From Rhodococcus oryzae (GTDB lineage Bacteria; Actinomycetota; Actinomycetes; Mycobacteriales; Mycobacteriaceae): 64,000 nt of DNA. The translations under genes were made by a program, and so were the position numbers. Below the pieces are notes generated by a model that saw only the letters and a program-made list of their open reading frames with translations, was not told where the DNA came from and searched no databases. Below, piece by piece: positions 7,101 through 14,233 of the stretch (position 1 is the stretch's first letter; each line of letters begins with the position of its first letter). The stretch covers positions 1-64,000 of the forward strand of contig NZ_SUMD01000007.1 of NCBI RefSeq assembly GCF_005049235.1, in the 5' to 3' direction.

Positions 7101-8310
7101 CCTCGGGCGTCCACAGCATCAACAGCGAGAGCCAGATCGCGGCCAACAGCAGCGCGCCGACATAGGCCACGGTCGCCGTCCATCCGCCCCACCCGAAGGC
7201 GAGGCCGGCGCCTGCGGCGGCCAGGCTCGAACCGAGGTAGTAGGCGCACAGGTACAGCGATGACGCCTCCGCACGGTGCTCGGTGGCGAGTGCACCCACC
7301 CAGCCACTCGCCACCGAGTGCGCCGCGAAGAACCCCCCGGTGAACAGCAGCATGCCGACCAAAACCAGCGCGAGAACGTCCGGCAGCGTCACCACGAGGC
7401 CGACCGCGCTCACACATACCGCTGCCAGGAGCACCCATCGCCTGCCGACCAGGTCGCCAAGCCGACCGGCCACCGCGGCCGTGACCGTCCCCGAGAGGTA
7501 GAGCAGGAACACCGCGCCGACCGCGGCCTCCGTCAGATCGAACGGCGGGGCCAGCAGCCGGAAACCGAGGAAATTGTAGGCGGAGACGAAACCGCCCATC
7601 AGGATGAAACCGAGCGCGAACAGCACCCTGAGATCCCGGTTACGAAGGTGCAGAATGAGATTTGCCGTGACGGTCCCCCAGCTCACTCGCTTCGGCCGAA
7701 AGAAACGCGACCCCGGCATGGTCTTGGCCATCACCACCGTCAGCAGCACCGCCGCCACCGCGGACGCCTCCATCGCCCATCGCCACGTGCTCATGTCGAG
7801 CACCGTTGACGGGATCAGCCTGCCCAGGAGTCCACCGATCGTGGTTCCGGCGACGTACCGGCCCATCGCGGCCCCCAGATCCCTGCCGTGCACCTCCTCC
7901 GCGAGATACGCCATCGCAACGGCCGGGATCCCCGCCAGTGCCACCCCCTGGACCACGCGCCCGACGAGTAGCCATTCGATCGTCGGACTGAGGGGCAGCA
8001 CCAACCCCACCGCGCAGGACAGCACGGCCGACCAGACCATCACCCTGGTGCGCCCGAACCGCTCGGAGAGCACGCTCGCCGGGATGATGGCCAGCGCGAG
8101 CACGCCGGTGGTCACCGAGACCGCGAGCGCGGCCGTGCCGGGCGGCACCGCGAAGTCCTGTGCCAGCGCGGGCAGCAGCGCCTGCGTCGAGTACATCGAG
8201 ATGAAGGCGGTCAGCCCGGCCGCGAACAGGGCGAGTGTGATCCGGGTATAGCCGGGCGATCCGCGCCGGTGCGGTGCGTCCTGCCGCGTGAGTGTCGTCG
8301 TCGTAGTCAT
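7075..8310 (-). CDS. MFS transporter, YnfM-like drug/solute exporter
   Basis: 411 residues from ATG 8310 (MTTTTTLTRQ), chosen because CGGAGG lies 7 nt upstream; a frame to 8331 adds seven residues with no ribosome site. It has twelve hydrophobic helices with the MFS signature after helix 2 (SERFGRTRVMVW) and its repeat-domain equivalent (GRLGDLVGRRWVLL). The architecture resembles the YnfM/arabinose-efflux group of 12-helix proton-driven exporters. It is divergent from the LysR gene with a dyad between them, so the LysR protein probably controls it. The substrate is not evident. Confidence 0.9.
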   Translation of the reverse strand: MTTTTTLTRQDAPHRRGSPGYTRITLALFAAGLTAFISMYSTQALLPALAQDFAVPPGTAALAVSVTTGVLALAIIPASVLSERFGRTRVMVWSAVLSCAVGLVLPLSPTIEWLLVGRVVQGVALAGIPAVAMAYLAEEVHGRDLGAAMGRYVAGTTIGGLLGRLIPSTVLDMSTWRWAMEASAVAAVLLTVVMAKTMPGSRFFRPKRVSWGTVTANLILHLRNRDLRVLFALGFILMGGFVSAYNFLGFRLLAPPFDLTEAAVGAVFLLYLSGTVTAAVAGRLGDLVGRRWVLLAAVCVSAVGLVVTLPDVLALVLVGMLLFTGGFFAAHSVASGWVGALATEHRAEASSLYLCAYYLGSSLAAAGAGLAFGWGGWTATVAYVGALLLAAIWLSLLMLWTPEVRRADAPA

Positions 8311-8373
8311 CGAATGGCCTCCGAAGTCCATCCTGACCGACCTGCACTTATCGACAAAATGAGAGTTTTCGGT

Positions 8374-8393
8374 GTTCTATATGCAGATAGAAC
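8374..8393. promoter_or_regulatory. dyad GTTCTAT-N6-ATAGAAC, probable LysR operator
   Basis: A perfect 7-bp inverted repeat in the 113-bp gap between the MFS gene and the LysR gene, of the T-N11-A type bound by LysR proteins. The octamer ATATGCAG also occurs as a direct repeat at 8379-8386 and 8394-8401. Its place between divergent genes suits autoregulation plus control of the transporter. Confidence 0.7.
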
Positions 8394-8423
8394 ATATGCA
8401 GTCGTCAAAGGATCGGGACCGAC

Positions 8424-9299
8424 ATGCTCTCCACCGACCTGAAATGGTTCGTGGTCCTCGCCGAGGAGGGCCAGGTGACCTCCGCGGCTGACATACTGCG
8501 ACTGTCCCAACCGACATTGTCGCGACGGTTGGCCCGGCTCGAGCGACAGCTCGGCGTCGAGCTGTTCGACCGCCACGGACGCCGTCTCCGCCTCAACCAG
8601 CACGGCCGGTTGATGTTCGAGCACGCCTCGCGCGCACTGACCGAACTCACGAACGCCGAGGAGCGGATCGCCACGATGATCAGTCCCACGGCAGGCACCG
8701 TGCGACTCGACTTCCTGCATTCGTTCGGCACCTGGCTGATCCCCGACCTGATCCGGGGCTTCCGCGCCGAGGCACCGCAGATCCGGTTCGCGCTGCACCA
8801 GGACGCCGCCGGGCTCCTCGGCGAACGGGTCCGGTCCGGTCACGCCGATCTGGCCGTGGTCTCGCCCCGACCCGACGCCGCCGACCTGCAGTGGCTGCTG
8901 CTGAGCCGTCAGCCCCTCGCGCTCGCGGTTCCCACCGGACACCGCCTTGCCGACCGGCCCGCCATCGACCTCGGCGACGCCGCCGACGAGCCCTTCATCG
9001 CCATGCATCCCGATTTCGGCATGCGTCGGCTGCTCGACGAGGCCGCGGGGGGTGCCGGTTTCACGCCCGAGATCGTCTTCGAGAGCAGTGAACTCGCCAC
9101 GGCGACCGGCCTGGTGTCCGCCGGGCTGGGGGTGGCGCTGGTCCCGGTCGCGCGGGTGGCCCGCTGGCCCGACGGGATCGTGGTCATCCCGATCCGCGGC
9201 GCTCGAGCGGCGCGCGAGATCGGGATGATCTGGGCCCCGGACCGCCCGCTGACCCCACCGGTCCGGCGCTTCCGCGACTTCGTCGCCCGGCGGACCTGA
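8424..9299 (+). CDS. LysR-family transcriptional regulator
   Basis: 291 residues. The winged helix-turn-helix is at the N-terminus (WFVVLAEEGQVTSAADILRLSQPTLSRRLARLERQLG). An effector-binding periplasmic-protein-like fold follows, from about residue 90 (GTVRLDFLHSFGTWLIPDLI). LysR proteins bind a small effector and activate or repress a divergent gene; here that is the MFS exporter at 7075-8310. The effector cannot be inferred from the sequence. Confidence 0.92.
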   Translation: MLSTDLKWFVVLAEEGQVTSAADILRLSQPTLSRRLARLERQLGVELFDRHGRRLRLNQHGRLMFEHASRALTELTNAEERIATMISPTAGTVRLDFLHSFGTWLIPDLIRGFRAEAPQIRFALHQDAAGLLGERVRSGHADLAVVSPRPDAADLQWLLLSRQPLALAVPTGHRLADRPAIDLGDAADEPFIAMHPDFGMRRLLDEAAGGAGFTPEIVFESSELATATGLVSAGLGVALVPVARVARWPDGIVVIPIRGARAAREIGMIWAPDRPLTPPVRRFRDFVARRT

Positions 9300-9309
9300 G
9301 TCGCGGGAC

Positions 9310-9918
9310 TCAGCCCTGCTCGTCCGGGCCCGGCGCGGCCTCCGCGTCCGCCGCGACCGCCTCTCGGCGCAGCCTTTCCTCCTCGCGCATCCTGGCGAGC
9401 TCGGCGCCTCGGCGTCGGTAGGACACGCTGCGCGCGACGAACACCGCAAAGGCCAGGGCCCCGATGATCGCGCCGACCAGCGACGCGCCCCGGAATCCGG
9501 GCGCGTCCACGTCGAGGATCCGCTCCCCCGCATGCGCGGCGGTGTTCCCACCGAACACCACGGTCAGGGTCAGCAGGTTCGGCAGCGCCGCAACGATTCC
9601 CAGGGTCACGGCCACCACCTGGACCACGCGACTGTGCTTCCGGCCGCGGACCCGCCAGGCCAGGAAGAACAGCATCAGCGGCACCACCGTGCACAGCACG
9701 CCGTACATCAGCCCCCAGGCGATGCCCCTCGTGAAGCTGCCCGACGACAACGCCCCGGCCTGCTGCGCCCACCATCTCGGCAGGAAGGCAGCCAGGATGA
9801 AGTACGTGATCACCAGGACGACAGCGAGAATCAGCCCGGCGATCACCTTCCTGGCCCAGCCGGGCAGACCTTCCTTCGCTGCCTGCGCCGCACCGGTGGT
9901 CGCGTCCTGCTCGCTCAT
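9310..9918 (-). CDS. membrane protein of unknown function
   Basis: 202 residues from ATG 9918 (MSEQDATTGAAQAAKEG). A longer frame to 10053 overlaps the upstream gene and is rejected. There are four hydrophobic helices (KVIAGLILAVVLVITYFI, GLMYGVLCTVVPLMLFFLAW, VVAVTLGIVAALPNLLTL, SLVGAIIGALAFAVFVA) and a charged C-terminal tail (RRRGAELARMREEERLRRE) that may be helical or coiled-coil. The start codon overlaps the stop of the MmcQ/YjbR gene (ATGA), so the two are translationally coupled. I do not recognise the family. Confidence 0.75.
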   Translation of the reverse strand: MSEQDATTGAAQAAKEGLPGWARKVIAGLILAVVLVITYFILAAFLPRWWAQQAGALSSGSFTRGIAWGLMYGVLCTVVPLMLFFLAWRVRGRKHSRVVQVVAVTLGIVAALPNLLTLTVVFGGNTAAHAGERILDVDAPGFRGASLVGAIIGALAFAVFVARSVSYRRRGAELARMREEERLRREAVAADAEAAPGPDEQG

Positions 9919-10289
9919 GTCGCACCGTCCTCCTCGAGCACCCGGCGCGCGAGCGTCTTCGGCGCCACCAAGATGAAGCTGGTCCGGACCCACTCGCGCA
10001 GTTGCGCCCAGCGCTCCTCGTCCGCATCCGTTTCGACGTCGAGCGCCACCCACCCGTGCCTGCCGAGGCCGTAACCGGACGGACTTGCCCCGGGTTCGGT
10101 GGCGACCACCGCGGCTGCCTCGTCCTTCGTCAGCTTGACTGAGAGATGCTCGGCCGTGGCGTCACTGAACACGAAGTTCTTGCCCCGCACCCGGAACGTG
10201 GGGTGGTCGCCCCACGCGGCCACATCGACCCGCTCGGCTTCCGGGAGATCGGCGATGATCTCCTCGAGACGTCGCATGTTGTCGCCCAT
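9915..10289 (-). CDS. MmcQ/YjbR family protein
   Basis: 124 residues from ATG 10289 (MGDNMRRLEEIIADLPEAERVDVAAWGDHPTFRVR begins the product). It shows the YjbR/CyaY-like fold pattern: the strand FRVRGKNFVFSDA, then HLSVKLTKDEAAAVV, YGLGRHGWVALD and a C-terminal WVRTSFILVAPKTLARR. Members are often annotated as MmcQ-like DNA-binding proteins, but a firm biochemical role is lacking. It is the first gene of a two-gene operon with the membrane protein at 9310-9918. Confidence 0.85.
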   Translation of the reverse strand: MGDNMRRLEEIIADLPEAERVDVAAWGDHPTFRVRGKNFVFSDATAEHLSVKLTKDEAAAVVATEPGASPSGYGLGRHGWVALDVETDADEERWAQLREWVRTSFILVAPKTLARRVLEEDGAT

Positions 10290-10397
10290 GGCGTGAATCC
10301 TGCTCGCATCGCTCGGGTTCCGCCAGCGGCGAACCGCAGGTGTTGTTACCGTGGGTGCAGCACGCGTGACACCCGATCCGATGCGAGGGAGAGCGCC

Positions 10398-10850
10398 ATG
10401 CGAACCTGGGTCCACTTCGTCCTGCTCCTGTGCGGGATCGCGGTCGGCATCGGCGCGTTCCTGCCGATCATGGAGAACGTCACCCCCACCGATGTCGGGA
10501 TCGACGATCTCCGAAACGGATTCCCCGCAGGTTGGGCGCTCGAGCAGCTCGGCGATCAGTCGGTGTCGTTCTACAAGTCGATGGCGATGCTGCTGGTGAT
10601 CTCGGCGGCACTCATTCTGCTCAGCGCGCTCCTCGGCTCGAGGGCGCTCGGCTGGGTCGGCATCATCGTCGGCGTGATCACCTTGGCCGCGTTCTTCTTT
10701 CGGGTCAATGAACGCTTCGGCGACGAGTTCCGCGACCACGCATCGAACCTGCTGAGCAATCAGATGGGGCTCAATCTCGTTGCAGGCGGGCTCGTCGTGG
10801 CGCTGTTCGCCTGCCTCGTCCCGCGCGAAAAGGCCTCCGCGACCGTCTGA
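10398..10850 (+). CDS. membrane protein of unknown function
   Basis: 150 residues from ATG 10398, with GGGAGA 6 nt upstream. The in-frame extension upstream overlaps the minus-strand MmcQ gene and is rejected. It has an N-terminal helix (WVHFVLLLCGIAVGIGAFLP) and three further helices (SMAMLLVISAALILLSALLG, WVGIIVGVITLAAFFFRV, LVAGGLVVALFACLVP). The loop between helices 1 and 2 (MENVTPTDVGIDDLRNGFPAGW) is probably outside the membrane. No known family is recognised. Confidence 0.75.
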   Translation: MRTWVHFVLLLCGIAVGIGAFLPIMENVTPTDVGIDDLRNGFPAGWALEQLGDQSVSFYKSMAMLLVISAALILLSALLGSRALGWVGIIVGVITLAAFFFRVNERFGDEFRDHASNLLSNQMGLNLVAGGLVVALFACLVPREKASATV

Positions 10851-10959
10851 ATCGACGCGCCGGTCCGCGCGACGATCCTCCCAACCCGCCGGAACGGTCA
10901 CTAGTGTCGAACGCACCCGGACGCTCGAGAAAAGAGAGTCCACGAGAAGGCGGGCACCC

Positions 10960-11550
10960 ATGGCATCACTTGACGACCTTTTGTCCCAGATCCCGATCAG
11001 CCAGATCGCTGCCAAGCTCGGGGTCGACGAGGAGACCGCGACCGCGGCCGTGAAGACGGCCATCCCGACCCTGGTCGGCGGCCTCGAGGCGAACGCCCAG
11101 GACCCGGCGGGTGCCGCATCGCTGGAATCGGCCCTCGCGCAGCACTCCGATCCGGCCCTGCTCACCGGCGGCGTCGACATCGACCAGGTCGACGAGGCCG
11201 ACGGCGAGAAGATCGTCAACAACGTGTTCGGTGACAACAAGAACCAGGTGATCAGCGCGCTCGGCAACACGGGCGGCGCGGGTGACAGCAACCTCGTCGG
11301 CAAGCTGCTCCCGATCCTGGCCCCCATCGTGCTGGCGTTCATCGCCAAGCAGTTCTCCGGCGGCGGCGACGCAGCGCCCGCACAGGCCCAGTCCGGCGGC
11401 GGCATCGGTGACCTGCTCGGCGGCCTGCTCGGCGGCGGCGGCGGACAGTCCGCGGGCGGCCTCGGAAACGTCCTCGGCAGCCTCCTCGGCGGCGCGGCCG
11501 GCGGCCTCGGAGACCTGCTCGGCGGCCTGCTGGGCGGCGGGCGCAAGTAG
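10960..11550 (+). CDS. DUF937 (YidB-like) family protein
   Basis: 196 residues. The N-terminal 120 residues carry the DUF937 pattern (SLDDLLSQIPISQIAAKLGV, AIPTLVGGLEANAQDPAGA, KIVNNVFG). A hydrophobic stretch follows (LLPILAPIVLAFIAKQF), then a tail of repeated GGLLGG/GGLG units from about residue 135. The family is widespread and its role is unknown. The Gly/Leu repeats resemble an amphipathic low-complexity tail that could associate with membranes; this is inference. It is transcribed alone, with a terminator directly after it. Confidence 0.85.
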   Translation: MASLDDLLSQIPISQIAAKLGVDEETATAAVKTAIPTLVGGLEANAQDPAGAASLESALAQHSDPALLTGGVDIDQVDEADGEKIVNNVFGDNKNQVISALGNTGGAGDSNLVGKLLPILAPIVLAFIAKQFSGGGDAAPAQAQSGGGIGDLLGGLLGGGGGQSAGGLGNVLGSLLGGAAGGLGDLLGGLLGGGRK

Positions 11551-11572
11551 TCCGCACGCACGAATCCCTGCA

Positions 11573-11609
11573 GAACTGGCGGCGACCCGAATCGGGACGC
11601 CGCCAGTTC
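11573..11609 (+). terminator. stem-loop after the DUF937 gene
   Basis: GAACTGGCGGCG (11573-11584) pairs with CGCCGCCAGTTC (11598-11609), and the inner CCCGA/TCGGG extends the stem. It lies 22 bp after the stop codon. Confidence 0.7.
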
Positions 11610-11742
11610 CGTGCGCGGAGAAGAAAGTACGCGCGACATCCCTTCCGAGCACTGCTGTAACGGAAAGCCGGAGGGGGCCGATGACCCGGACGGGGTGTCC
11701 CATACCCGGTGGCAATTCCCAGGCTGTGAGCATTTCGAACGA

Positions 11743-11771
11743 TTCACAACGTGGTTACGGTCCCGTAGGCT
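11743..11771 (+). promoter_or_regulatory. promoter of the acyl-ACP desaturase gene
   Basis: TTCACA at 11743-11748 and TAGGCT at 11766-11771 are separated by 17 bp, a good sigma-A type match. This gives a leader of about 30-35 nt before ATG 11812. No fatty-acid-regulator operator was identified. Confidence 0.5.
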
Positions 11772-11811
11772 ACGTTGAGCCGATTTCAGACAACACTTGG
11801 AGGGCATGCGT

Positions 11812-12771
11812 ATGGCCAGGGATCTGACCCAACTCGAACTGCTTCAGGAGCTGGCGCAGGTTGCTGAGGAGAACGTGAATCGCCACATCTCCATGGCCAA
11901 GGAATGGCACCCCCACGATTACGTCCCGTGGGACGAGGGTCGCAACTTCGCTGCCATGGGTGGCGACGACTGGGACATCGAGCAGTCTCAGCTCGACGAG
12001 GTCGCGCGCGCGGCCATGATCACCAACCTGCTCACCGAGGACAACCTGCCGTCCTACCACCGTGAGATCGCCGAGAACTTCTCGATGGACCACGCCTGGG
12101 GAACCTGGGTCGGTCGCTGGACCGCCGAGGAGAACCGGCACGGCATCGTGATGCGCGACTACCTCGTCGTGACCCGCGCCGTCGACCCCGTCGAGCTCGA
12201 GCGCTTCCGCATGGAGCACATGACCAACGGCTACTCGTCGCTCCCCGACGGCGGCGCCGCCGGGCTGCTGCATTCCGTGGCCTACGTGACCTTCCAGGAA
12301 CTCGCGACCCGCGTCTCGCACCGCAACACCGGCAAGGCCTGTAACGAGCCCATCGCCGACAAGATGCTGCAGCGCATCGCCGCGGACGAGAACCTGCACA
12401 TGATCTTCTACCGCAACGTCTGCGGCGCGGCCCTTGACCTGGCGCCCGATCAGGCGCTGCGATCGATCAACGAGATCGTCCAGAACTTCCAGATGCCAGG
12501 CGCGGGCATGCCCAACTTCCGCCGCAACGGCGTCCTGATGGCCAAGCACGGCATCTACGACCTCCGCCAGCACCTCGAGGAGGTGCTGATGCCGGTGCTC
12601 CGCAAGTGGAACATCTTCGACCGCACCGACTTCACCGCCGAGGGCGAGCAGACCCGCGAGGACCTCGCCAAGTTCCTCGAGAACCTCGACGCGCAGGCCA
12701 CCAAGTTCGAGGAGCAGCGCGACCGCATGCTGGCCCGCGAGGCCGCCAAGCGCGAGCAGCAGGCTTCCTGA
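11812..12771 (+). CDS. desA1: acyl-[acyl-carrier-protein] desaturase (DesA1-like)
   Basis: A 319-residue soluble diiron desaturase. Iron ligands are visible in TEDNLPSYH (75-83), EENRH (106-110), FQELATR (Glu163) and DENLH (192-196), the two EEXXH-type sites of the plant stearoyl-ACP desaturase family. It introduces a double bond into an ACP-bound acyl chain. The mycobacterial homologue DesA1 (Rv0824c) is linked to mycolic-acid precursor desaturation, and neighbouring genes match that locus. ATG 11812 is chosen because GGAGGG lies 7 nt upstream; codons at 11797 (TTG) and 11806 (ATG) lack that spacing. Electron donors are not encoded nearby. Confidence 0.93.
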   Translation: MARDLTQLELLQELAQVAEENVNRHISMAKEWHPHDYVPWDEGRNFAAMGGDDWDIEQSQLDEVARAAMITNLLTEDNLPSYHREIAENFSMDHAWGTWVGRWTAEENRHGIVMRDYLVVTRAVDPVELERFRMEHMTNGYSSLPDGGAAGLLHSVAYVTFQELATRVSHRNTGKACNEPIADKMLQRIAADENLHMIFYRNVCGAALDLAPDQALRSINEIVQNFQMPGAGMPNFRRNGVLMAKHGIYDLRQHLEEVLMPVLRKWNIFDRTDFTAEGEQTREDLAKFLENLDAQATKFEEQRDRMLAREAAKREQQAS

Positions 12772-12817
12772 GCGGAGCCCGCGGAGCGAACACCGGCGCC
12801 GACAGCGCCAGCTATTC

Positions 12818-12849
12818 TGTGCCCGGTACCGAAACAGGTACCGGGCACA
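12818..12849 (+). terminator. perfect 13-bp stem-loop between desA1 and dusB
   Basis: TGTGCCCGGTACC (12818-12830) pairs without mismatch with GGTACCGGGCACA (12837-12849) around a GAAACA loop, followed by GCCCTTTCT. It ends 22 bp before the dusB start, so dusB must read through it or have its promoter in or just after it. Confidence 0.75.
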
Positions 12850-12871
12850 GCCCTTTCTATCGAGGTAACGA

Positions 12872-14029
12872 ATGTCATCACCCGCCGGCCAGCACCTTCG
12901 AATCGGCTCACTGGAGCTGCGCAGCCCCGTCGTGCTCGCCCCGATGGCGGGCATCACGAACGTGGCGTTCCGCACCCTGTGCCGTGAGCTGGAGCTCGCC
13001 CGCTCGGGCAGCACCTCAGGGCTGTACGTCTGCGAGATGGTGACCGCGCGGGCGCTGGTCGAGCGCCAGCCCGCGACCCTGCACATGACCACCTTCGGGC
13101 CCACCGAGACACCGCGGTCGCTGCAGCTGTACACCGTGGACCCGGCGACCACCTACGCCGCCGCGAAGATGATCGTCGACGAGAACATGGCCGACCACAT
13201 CGACATGAACTTCGGCTGCCCGGTTCCCAAGGTGACCAGCAAGGGCGGCGGCGCAGCCCTGCCGTACAAGCGCACCCTGTTCGGCCAGATCGTCGCGGCC
13301 GCGGTCCGCGCGACCGAGGGCACCGACATCCCGGTCACCGTGAAGTTCCGGGTCGGCATCGACGACGAGCACCACACCCACCTGGATGCCGGACGCATCG
13401 CCGCAGGCGAGGGCGCGGCCGCGGTGGCCCTGCATGCACGTACCGCCGCCCAGCGGTATTCCGGCACCGCGGACTGGAACGAGATCGCCCGGCTCAAGGA
13501 GCACGTCACCGACGTCCCTGTCCTCGGCAACGGCGACATCTTCGCCGCCGAGGACGCGGTCCGGATGATGGCGGAGACCGGCTGCGACGGCGTCGTCGTC
13601 GGCCGCGGCTGCCTCGGCAGGCCGTGGCTGTTCGCCGAGCTGAGCGCCGCACTCGCGGGCACCCCCGAGCCGACCCCGCCCAACCTGGGTGAGGTCGCGT
13701 CCATCATCCGGCGGCATGCCGAACTCCTGGCGGACCACCACGGCGAGGACAAGGGCCTGCGCGAGCTGCGCAAGCACGTCGCCTGGTATCTCCGCGGCTT
13801 CCCCGCAGGGTCGGAGATGCGGGTGGCCATGGCCATGGTGTCCACACTCACCGAGCTCGACGACCTCCTCGCCCAACTCGACCCGACGGTGCCCTTCCCC
13901 AAGGACGCCGAGGGTCCGCGCGGCCGTCAGGGGTCGCCCGGCAAGGTCTCCCTGCCCGAGGGTTGGCTCGACGATCCGGAGGACTGCCTGGTTCCCGCGG
14001 GCGCCGACCTGATGCATTCGGGCGGCTGA
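12872..14029 (+). CDS. dusB: tRNA-dihydrouridine synthase (DusB-like)
   Basis: A 385-residue FMN-dependent TIM-barrel enzyme that reduces uridines in tRNA D-loops using NADPH. The FMN/substrate motif APMAGITNVAFRTLC is at 23-37 and catalytic Cys116 is in MNFGCPVPKVTSKGGGAALP. HARTAAQRYSG and the phosphate-binding VLGNGDIF and VVGRGCLGRPWLF follow. The C-terminal helical domain ends about residue 345, followed by a short tail. Its position after desA1 matches Rv0823c in M. tuberculosis. An ATG start at 12872 follows GAGGTAACGA. Confidence 0.93.
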   Translation: MSSPAGQHLRIGSLELRSPVVLAPMAGITNVAFRTLCRELELARSGSTSGLYVCEMVTARALVERQPATLHMTTFGPTETPRSLQLYTVDPATTYAAAKMIVDENMADHIDMNFGCPVPKVTSKGGGAALPYKRTLFGQIVAAAVRATEGTDIPVTVKFRVGIDDEHHTHLDAGRIAAGEGAAAVALHARTAAQRYSGTADWNEIARLKEHVTDVPVLGNGDIFAAEDAVRMMAETGCDGVVVGRGCLGRPWLFAELSAALAGTPEPTPPNLGEVASIIRRHAELLADHHGEDKGLRELRKHVAWYLRGFPAGSEMRVAMAMVSTLTELDDLLAQLDPTVPFPKDAEGPRGRQGSPGKVSLPEGWLDDPEDCLVPAGADLMHSGG

Positions 14030-14039
14030 CCGGTGCAGC

Positions 14040-14133
14040 CTGGTCGCTGCGCAGGCTCCGCTCCTGCGAACTCTGGTCGCTGCGCAGGCTCCGCTCCTGC
14101 GAACTCTGGTCGCTGCGCAGGCTCCGCTCCTGC
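14040..14133. repeat. 33-bp tandem repeat, 2.8 copies, each a potential hairpin
   Basis: Copies start at 14040, 14073 and 14106 with exact 33-bp spacing. The unit contains CTGGTCGCTGCGCAGG and CTCCGCTCCTGCGAACT. Within each unit CGCAGG pairs with CCTGCG around CTCCGCT, so the array can form three successive hairpins. It lies in the gap between dusB and the LCP gene. Confidence 0.9.
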
Positions 14134-14233
14134 CGCCCTCGTGCCTGAGTGGAACCAGCGGTCTCGATAAGTATCATGTTGTGACCGTCCACTGCGGCGG
14201 TGGATGCAGACGTGAGAGGCAGGGTTCAAGTAG

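Noticed and set aside
9915..11807. 630-codon minus-strand frame
   Set aside because: Only its last 124 codons (from 10289) are a recognisable protein; the rest is antisense to two plus-strand genes and Pro/Arg/Ser-rich.
14040..14133. CRISPR-like array
   Set aside because: The repeats are directly adjacent with no spacers and only three copies; it is a tandem repeat.
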